Positions 59,107 through 64,000 of a DNA stretch of 64,000 bases are shown here, one piece after another. The stretch is from contig JAIXUQ010000008.1 of NCBI GenBank assembly GCA_027483465.1, positions 62,001 through 126,000 on the forward strand, read 5' to 3'. Origin of the DNA: Sphingomonadales bacterium. Lineage in GTDB: Bacteria; Pseudomonadota; Alphaproteobacteria; Sphingomonadales; Sphingomonadaceae. The notes below the pieces were generated by a model, which was not told the DNA's origin, did not search any database, and was given only the letters and a program-made list of their open reading frames with translations. The stretch's first letter is position 1; each line of letters starts with the position of its first letter. Position numbers and translations under genes: made by a program.

Positions 59107-59440
59107 TTCATCGTTCCTTCAGTGACAGTGGGTATCGCCGGCGGCGGTGTGCCGTGGCTGATATGGTTAATGCCGAGTTAAATTTCGCCTGTCTTGGTCG
59201 CGGGCGGATGGTGCCATCCTGCTGCGGGATGGGTGGATGCGGCCTTTGGGCGGGGTGGTCCGGCCAATATGGTCAGCAATGCTGACCTTTGGACCGCGGC
59301 TTCTATCCCAAAGTATAGGGGCAATGCGCCTTAAGGCGGGATTGCGCGCGCGCGTGGGGCCGGGCCATTGAGCAGCGGAGCGTGCCGCCTGGTGGCCGCA
59401 TCAGCCTCCATGCCCGGGGGCCTGCGATGGGGTCGAAGGA
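59107..59440. promoter_or_regulatory. Divergent control region with a 17-bp palindrome
   Basis: 334 bases between the pilin and kinase genes, no coding seen. GGTCAGCA-A-TGCTGACC at 59271-59287 is a perfect 8-bp palindrome, a candidate operator for the kinase/regulator pair or the pilin operon. Clear -35/-10 pairs were not found. Confidence 0.45.
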
Positions 59441-61885
59441 GTGGACGGAGCGGTGGTGCCGATATTGCCAGATGAGGAAGCGCGGCTGGCCGCGCTGGAG
59501 GCGTTCAACATCCTTGATACGCCGCCCGATCCGTCGCTGGACGTGATCACCCGGCTGGCGGCCGACCGTTTCGGCACCGAGATCGCGCTGGTCAGCCTGG
59601 TGGACCGCGAGCGCCAGTGGTTCAAGTCCCGCCATGGTCTGGAGGTGTGCGAGACCGCGCGCTCGATCAGTTTCTGCACCCACAGCATCGCATCGGATAC
59701 GGTGATGGTTGTGCCCGATGCGCTGCTGGATCCGCGCTTTGCCACCGGCCCGCTGGTGCAGGGGCCGCCGCACATCCGCTTTTATGCCGGCGCGCCGCTG
59801 ATCACCGCCGATGGCCACCGGCTTGGCACGCTGTGCGTGATCGACAGCCGGCCGCGCCCCGGTTTTGACGGGCGCGAGACCGCGGCGCTGCAACTGATGG
59901 CGCGGCTGGTGATGGACCAGATCGAATCGGGCCAGCTGCGCGAGCAGCAGCGTGTCTACAAGCTGATCGCCGAAACCAGCACCGATGCCTTCGTGTGTTC
60001 CGATGCCCACAGCCGCATCACCCACTGGAACCGCGCGGCCGAGGCGATGTTTGGCTGGACCGCCGGCGAGGCGCTGGGCCAGACGCTGGACCTGATCATC
60101 CCCAACCGCCACCGCCACGGCCACAACAGCGGCATGGAGCGGCTGCGCCTGCGCGGGCCGACCAAGCTGGTGGGCAAGACGGTGGAGGTGCCGGCGACGG
60201 TGAAGGCCGGGCACGAGATTCCGATCGAATTGTCGCTGGGCATGTGGCCGGCCGAAGGCGAAGGGGCCCCCGAAGGCTTTGCCGCCATCATCCGCGACGG
60301 CACCAACCGCAAGCTGATGGAGGCGCAGCGCGCCGCCACCGAGGCGCGGCTGGCCCAGCAGCTGGCTGCGATCGAGGCTTCGGACGACGGCATCGCCATC
60401 ACCGATGCCGACGGCAAGTTCATGTTCATGAACCAGGCCCATGCCACGATGTTCGGCTATCCGGATGTGGAAAGCCTGATGGGCCTGCCGTGGAGCCATC
60501 TCTATCTGCCGGAGATGGCGGACTATATCGGCACGGTGGCGATGCCGGTGCTGGGCCAGACCGGGCGCTGGCGCGGCGAGGTGACCGGCCGGAAGGCCGA
60601 TGGCACCCCGGTGGAACAGGAAGTGAGCCTGTCGCTTTCGCCCGAAGGCGGCATCGTGTGCGTGACCCGCGACATCGGTGGCCGGCTGGCGATGGAGCGC
60701 GAGAAGGTGCGGCTGCGCGAGCAGTTGATGCTGGCCCAGCGGCAGGAGGCGGTGGGCCAGCTGGCCAGCGGCATCGCCCATGATTTCAACAATCTGATCG
60801 CCGCCATCGCCGGCACCGCCGGTTTGCTGGAAGCCACCGCCAATCCCGATGTGCGGTTCCACGCCAGCCGCATCCAGAGCGCGGCCGGCACGGCGGCGGC
60901 GCTGGTGGAAAAACTGCTGGGGCTGGGCCGGCGCACGCCCGATCTGCAACCGGTGGACCTGTGCCAGTTGCTGGGCAATGTGCGCGATCTGCTGGCGCCC
61001 AGCCTGGTTGATCCGCGCCACCGCATCGACGTGGAACTGCCCGATGCGGCGCTGCTGGCCGAGGCCGATCCCACCGAATTGATGCAGGTGGTGCTGAACC
61101 TGGCAATCAACGCCCGCGATGCGCTGCCGGCCGGCGGTGATGGCCGCATCGGCCTGTTGCTGCGCGATGCCGCCGGCCTGGCACCGCACGGGCAGGTGAT
61201 GGTGGGCCAGGTGCCGGCCGGGCCCGCCGCGGTGATCCGCGTGACCGACAATGGCTGCGGCATCCCGGCCGATGCGCTGCGCCAGGTGTTTGAACCCTTC
61301 TACACCCGCAAGGGCAAGGCCGGCACCGGGCTGGGCCTGGCGGTGGTGGCCGGCATCGTGGCGGCGGCCGGTGGTGCCATTGCGCTGCACAGCACGCCCG
61401 GCGAAGGCAGCTGCTTTGAATTGTGGTGGCCGCTGGATGCGCCGGCGGCACCGGGGCAGCAGGCGGCGGCCAGCCGCGACGTGCCGGGCGATGTGCTGGC
61501 CGGCAAGGCCGTGCTGGTGGTGGACGACAATGAAGCCGTGGTGGACACGCTGGTGGCGATGCTGGAACAGGCCGGCGCCGAACCGGGGCCGTGTCTGGAT
61601 GCCGGCGATGCCCTGCTGGCGGTGGAGGAAGACCCCGGCGCCTGGGATCTGGTGATCACCGATTACGACATGCCGGGCATGAACGGGGCCGAACTGGCCA
61701 CCCGCTTGCGGGCGATCCGGCCCGATCTGCCGGTGCTGCTGATGTCGGCCCTGCCGCGCGCCCGCACCGGGCCGGCCCGGCCGGGCGACTTGTTTGATGC
61801 CGTGCTGGCCAAACCGGCCAGCATGGCGCTGCTGCTGGACGCCGCCCGCTCTGCGATGGCGGTGGCCCGCCAAAGGACCAAGTGA
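59441..61885 (+). CDS. Hybrid sensor histidine kinase (GAF-PAS-PAS-HisKA-HATPase-REC)
   Basis: 814 residues, soluble. GAF domain about residues 20-165 (FGTEIALVSLVDRERQWFKS, RFYAGAPLITADGHRLGTLC). Two PAS domains (TDAFVCSDAHSRITHWNRAA and DDGIAITDADGKFMFMNQAH). HisKA with GIAHDFNNLIAAIAGTAGLL and the phosphoacceptor His near 446. HATPase boxes NLAINARDAL, DNGCGIP and GTGLGLAVV. A C-terminal receiver from about 689 with Asp in ITDYDMPGMNG and Lys in LAKPAS. Presumably relays to the LuxR regulator encoded next, one base overlapping (TGATG). GTG start uncertain: several GTGs lie within 15 bases. Confidence 0.92.
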   Translation: MDGAVVPILPDEEARLAALEAFNILDTPPDPSLDVITRLAADRFGTEIALVSLVDRERQWFKSRHGLEVCETARSISFCTHSIASDTVMVVPDALLDPRFATGPLVQGPPHIRFYAGAPLITADGHRLGTLCVIDSRPRPGFDGRETAALQLMARLVMDQIESGQLREQQRVYKLIAETSTDAFVCSDAHSRITHWNRAAEAMFGWTAGEALGQTLDLIIPNRHRHGHNSGMERLRLRGPTKLVGKTVEVPATVKAGHEIPIELSLGMWPAEGEGAPEGFAAIIRDGTNRKLMEAQRAATEARLAQQLAAIEASDDGIAITDADGKFMFMNQAHATMFGYPDVESLMGLPWSHLYLPEMADYIGTVAMPVLGQTGRWRGEVTGRKADGTPVEQEVSLSLSPEGGIVCVTRDIGGRLAMEREKVRLREQLMLAQRQEAVGQLASGIAHDFNNLIAAIAGTAGLLEATANPDVRFHASRIQSAAGTAAALVEKLLGLGRRTPDLQPVDLCQLLGNVRDLLAPSLVDPRHRIDVELPDAALLAEADPTELMQVVLNLAINARDALPAGGDGRIGLLLRDAAGLAPHGQVMVGQVPAGPAAVIRVTDNGCGIPADALRQVFEPFYTRKGKAGTGLGLAVVAGIVAAAGGAIALHSTPGEGSCFELWWPLDAPAAPGQQAAASRDVPGDVLAGKAVLVVDDNEAVVDTLVAMLEQAGAEPGPCLDAGDALLAVEEDPGAWDLVITDYDMPGMNGAELATRLRAIRPDLPVLLMSALPRARTGPARPGDLFDAVLAKPASMALLLDAARSAMAVARQRTK

Positions 61886-62490
61886 TGCGCATATTGATTG
61901 CTGACGACCATGATCTGCTGCGCGATGTGCTGCGATCCTATCTTGAAGCCGAAGGCGGGTTCGAGGTGGAGACGGTGGCCGATCTGCCGCTGGCGCTGGC
62001 CGCCATGGAGCGCGGCCCGCCGCATGATCTGGTGCTGCTGGATTATTCGATGCCGGGGATGGACGGGTTTGACGGGCTGGAACGCGCCGTGGCGGCGGCC
62101 GCCGGCCGGCCGGTGGCGCTGATGTCGGGCCTGGCGCCGGCCGGGGTGGCCGATCGCGTGCTGGCCTGCGGCGCGGCCGGTTTCCTGCCCAAGACGCTGC
62201 CGGCGCGATCGGTGGTGAACGCCATCCGCTTCATGGCGGCGGGCGAAACCTATGTGCCGCTCGATCTGGCGCGGCCGGCGCCGGCGGCCGGCAACGAGGC
62301 CAATCTTTCCCCGCGTGAGCGCCAGGTGCTGGCCGGGCTGTGCGCCGGCCATGCCAACAAGGAAATCGCCCGCCAGCTTGATCTGCGCGAGCCGACGATC
62401 AAGCTGCATGTGAAGCTGATCTGCCGCAAGCTGGGCGCGCGCAACCGCACCCACGCCGCGATGATCGCCCGCGAGCGCCAGCTGGTGTGA
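61885..62490 (+). CDS. LuxR/NarL-family response regulator
   Basis: 201 residues. Receiver domain with ILIADDHDLLRDVL, phosphoacceptor Asp near 53 in VLLDYSMPGMDG, and FLPKTLPARSVVNAI. C-terminal LuxR helix-turn-helix about 140-195 (LSPRERQVLAGLCAGHANKE, IARQLDLREPTIKLHVKLIC). The ATG at 61885 overlaps the kinase stop and follows AAGGA. Likely target sites include the palindrome upstream of the kinase gene; unproven. Confidence 0.93.
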   Translation: MRILIADDHDLLRDVLRSYLEAEGGFEVETVADLPLALAAMERGPPHDLVLLDYSMPGMDGFDGLERAVAAAAGRPVALMSGLAPAGVADRVLACGAAGFLPKTLPARSVVNAIRFMAAGETYVPLDLARPAPAAGNEANLSPRERQVLAGLCAGHANKEIARQLDLREPTIKLHVKLICRKLGARNRTHAAMIARERQLV

Positions 62491-62559
62491 ACGTTCTTGA
62501 CGGCAGCGGCCAGCGTGCCACTGTGGCGGCGTTGCTGGATGGGGGATGCGCCATTGTCG

Positions 62560-63819
62560 ATGTCAGCCTTGCCGGATGCGGCGCCTGCCGGTGCCGTAGT
62601 CGCGCCGGACCGCCGTTTGCAGGCCTTTGTGTTTTCGCTGTTTTTCATCTTTGGCGGGATCACCAGCCTGAATGATGTGATCATTCCCAAGCTGAAGGAA
62701 TTGTTCACGCTCAGCTACACCCAGGCCATGCTGGTGCAGGTGTGTTTCTTTGCCGCCTATGCGGTGATCGGCATTCCCGGCGCGCGGCTGGTGCAGCGCA
62801 TCGGTTACATGCGCGGTGCGGTGGCGGGGCTGGGGCTGATGATGGCCGGCTGCCTGCTGTTCATCCCGGCCAGCCAGACGGCGGCCTATCCCTTGTTCCT
62901 GGGTGCCCTGTTCGTGCTGGCCAGCGGCGTGGTGATCGTGCAGGTGGTGGCCAACCCGCTGATCTCCATGCTGGGCCGGCCGGAAACCACGCACAGCCGC
63001 CTGACATTTGCGCAGGCGTTCAATTCGCTGGGCACCACCATCTTTCCCTATTTCGGCGCCATCCTGATCCTGGGCGCGCTGGCCGGGCAATCGGCCGAGG
63101 GCCTGTCGGGCGCGGCGCTGGACGCCTATCGCACCAGCGAGAGCCGGGCGATCGTGAATGGCTATCTGGGCCTGGCGGCGGCGATTGCCGTGGTGGCCGG
63201 CGTCGTCTGGCTGTTCCGCAACAGCCTGAAGGGCGAAACCCACGCCGCCTCGGCCGGGCTGGCCGGGCTGGACCTGCTGGGCCAGTGGCGCTTTGGCCTC
63301 GGCGCGCTGTGCATCTTCCTTTATGTGGGGGCAGAGGTTTCGATCGGGTCGCTGATCGTCAGCTATCTGAGCGCGGTGATGGGCCTGGCCGAGGCCGATG
63401 CCGGCAAGCTGATCGCCTGGTATTGGGGCGGGGCGATGCTGGGGCGGTTCGTCGGTTCGGCGGTGCTGCGGGTGGTGCGGCCGGGGCTGGTGCTGGCCGG
63501 CGTGGCGGTGGGCGCCATCCTGCTGCTGATCCTGTCCACCCAGAGCAGCGGCGCGCTGGCCGGATACAGCCTGCTGGCGGTGGGGCTGATGAACGCCATC
63601 ATGTTCCCCACCATCTTCAGCCTGGCCTGCGAAGGGCTGGGCGCGCGTTCGGCCGATGGTTCGGGCATCATCAACGTCGCCATCGTCGGCGGTGCGGTGA
63701 TCCCGCTGCTCACCGGCCTGATCGTGGATGCCAGCGGCGCGATTGCCACCGGGCTGATGCTGCCGGCGGCCTGTTATGCGGTGATTGCCTGGTATGGGGC
63801 GCGCACGGCGCGGGCCTGA
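62560..63819 (+). CDS. Sugar MFS transporter (FucP/GluP-like)
   Basis: About 419 residues, twelve hydrophobic segments, no signal. The family start FVFSLFFIFGGITSLNDVII is clear, followed by ARLVQRIGYMRGAVAGLGL, FAQAFNSLGTTIFPYFGAIL and, in the C-terminal half, FLYVGAEVSIGSLIVSYLSA and MNAIMFPTIFSLACEGLGAR. Proton/sugar symport of a hexose is expected; the sugar is unknown. Several in-frame starts exist (62497 TTG, 62539 ATG, 62560 ATG); 62560 gives a normal length. It follows the response regulator by 69 bases. Confidence 0.92.
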   Translation: MSALPDAAPAGAVVAPDRRLQAFVFSLFFIFGGITSLNDVIIPKLKELFTLSYTQAMLVQVCFFAAYAVIGIPGARLVQRIGYMRGAVAGLGLMMAGCLLFIPASQTAAYPLFLGALFVLASGVVIVQVVANPLISMLGRPETTHSRLTFAQAFNSLGTTIFPYFGAILILGALAGQSAEGLSGAALDAYRTSESRAIVNGYLGLAAAIAVVAGVVWLFRNSLKGETHAASAGLAGLDLLGQWRFGLGALCIFLYVGAEVSIGSLIVSYLSAVMGLAEADAGKLIAWYWGGAMLGRFVGSAVLRVVRPGLVLAGVAVGAILLLILSTQSSGALAGYSLLAVGLMNAIMFPTIFSLACEGLGARSADGSGIINVAIVGGAVIPLLTGLIVDASGAIATGLMLPAACYAVIAWYGARTARA

Positions 63820-63822
63820 AAC

Positions 63823-63898
63823 TGGTGGAGCAGAGGGGAATCGAACCCCTGACCTCAGCAGTGCGATTGCTGCGCTCTCCCATCTGAGCTACTGCCCC
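63823..63898 (-). tRNA. tRNA-Ala (anticodon CGC)
   Basis: Minus-strand cloverleaf: acceptor GGGGCAG/CTGCTCC (one G-T pair), D arm GCTC...GAGC, anticodon arm CAGCA-ATCGCAC-TGCTG with anticodon CGC, T arm AGGGGTTCGATTCCCCT, discriminator A and encoded CCA. It reads GCG codons. An 8-bp inverted repeat flanks it (63820-63827 and 63900-63907), including the CCA. Confidence 0.97.
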
Positions 63899-63935
63899 GC
63901 ACCAGTTCTGGCGCCCGCTTGCGGCGGGAGGCGTT

Positions 63936-63963
63936 CGTATAGCGCGCCAGACGGGCTTTGCAA
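63936..63963 (-). promoter_or_regulatory. Likely promoter of tRNA-Ala
   Basis: Minus-strand TTGCAA (63958-63963), 16 bases, TATACG (63936-63941), about 35 bases before the mature 5' end. A small CCCGC/GCGGG hairpin follows in the leader. Confidence 0.45.
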
Positions 63964-64000
63964 CACCCTGTTTGCCCGCCCCTGTTTGCCTGCCATTGCA

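Overview
The window is about 64 kb of GC-rich (roughly two thirds G+C by eye), densely packed chromosome from an alphaproteobacterium, most likely of the Sphingomonadales. Support: alphaproteobacterial gene arrangements (sdhE between recG and mfd; a pyrB followed by a catalytically dead dihydroorotase), class I fumarase, a short NrdA without an ATP-cone, and many small secreted or DUF proteins typical of the order. The genus cannot be named from sequence alone. There is no phage, IS, CRISPR array or plasmid backbone. All genes look chromosomal, and most sit in operons with 4-base ATGA/GTGA overlaps.

Layout. 0-7.5 kb: a truncated acyl-CoA dehydrogenase and a family 2 glycosyltransferase (minus), then on plus a membrane-fused spermidine-synthase-like protein, pyrB, pseudo-pyrC and a Sel1/SPOR protein. 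7.6-9.7 kb: tRNA-Asn, nadK, moaA (minus). 9.8-20.1 kb: an EAL phosphodiesterase, mfd, sdhE, recG, a TPR/2-oxoglutarate oxygenase, the RNase P RNA and a DUF6522 gene. 20.4-27.0 kb: an eight-cistron minus-strand operon. It joins polyamine synthesis (SAM decarboxylase, membrane spermidine synthase, FAD amine-oxidase-like lipoprotein) to membrane proteins (SPFH, two zinc-ribbon DUF4178 proteins, a 50-residue membrane peptide, DUF350). This is the most promising under-described system here. 27.1-37.8 kb: a complete glycogen cluster, glgP-glgB-glgC-glgA-pgm-glgX. 38-50.7 kb: a secreted esterase-like hydrolase, ettA, a flavin-binding protein, a DUF3857/transglutaminase/TPR protein, a secreted RidA, a serine hydrolase, small secreted proteins, a HAD phosphatase and fumarase. 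51-55.1 kb: nrdA and nrdB, separated and followed by a cluster of intergenic repeats and an orphan CcdA-type antitoxin fragment. 55.1-59.1 kb: a DUF4402 pilin, chaperone and usher operon. 59.4-64 kb: a hybrid histidine kinase with a LuxR-type regulator, a FucP-like sugar transporter and tRNA-Ala(CGC).

How the genes work together. The glycogen cluster encodes both synthesis (Pgm, GlgC, GlgA, GlgB) and breakdown (GlgP, GlgX) as one translationally coupled unit. The polyamine operon puts an aminopropyl donor (SpeH), an aminopropyltransferase (SpeE) and a possible amine oxidase next to membrane scaffold proteins, suggesting polyamine chemistry tied to the envelope. Protein families were assigned by reading motifs. 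No database search was run, and start codons were chosen by overlap and Shine-Dalgarno context.
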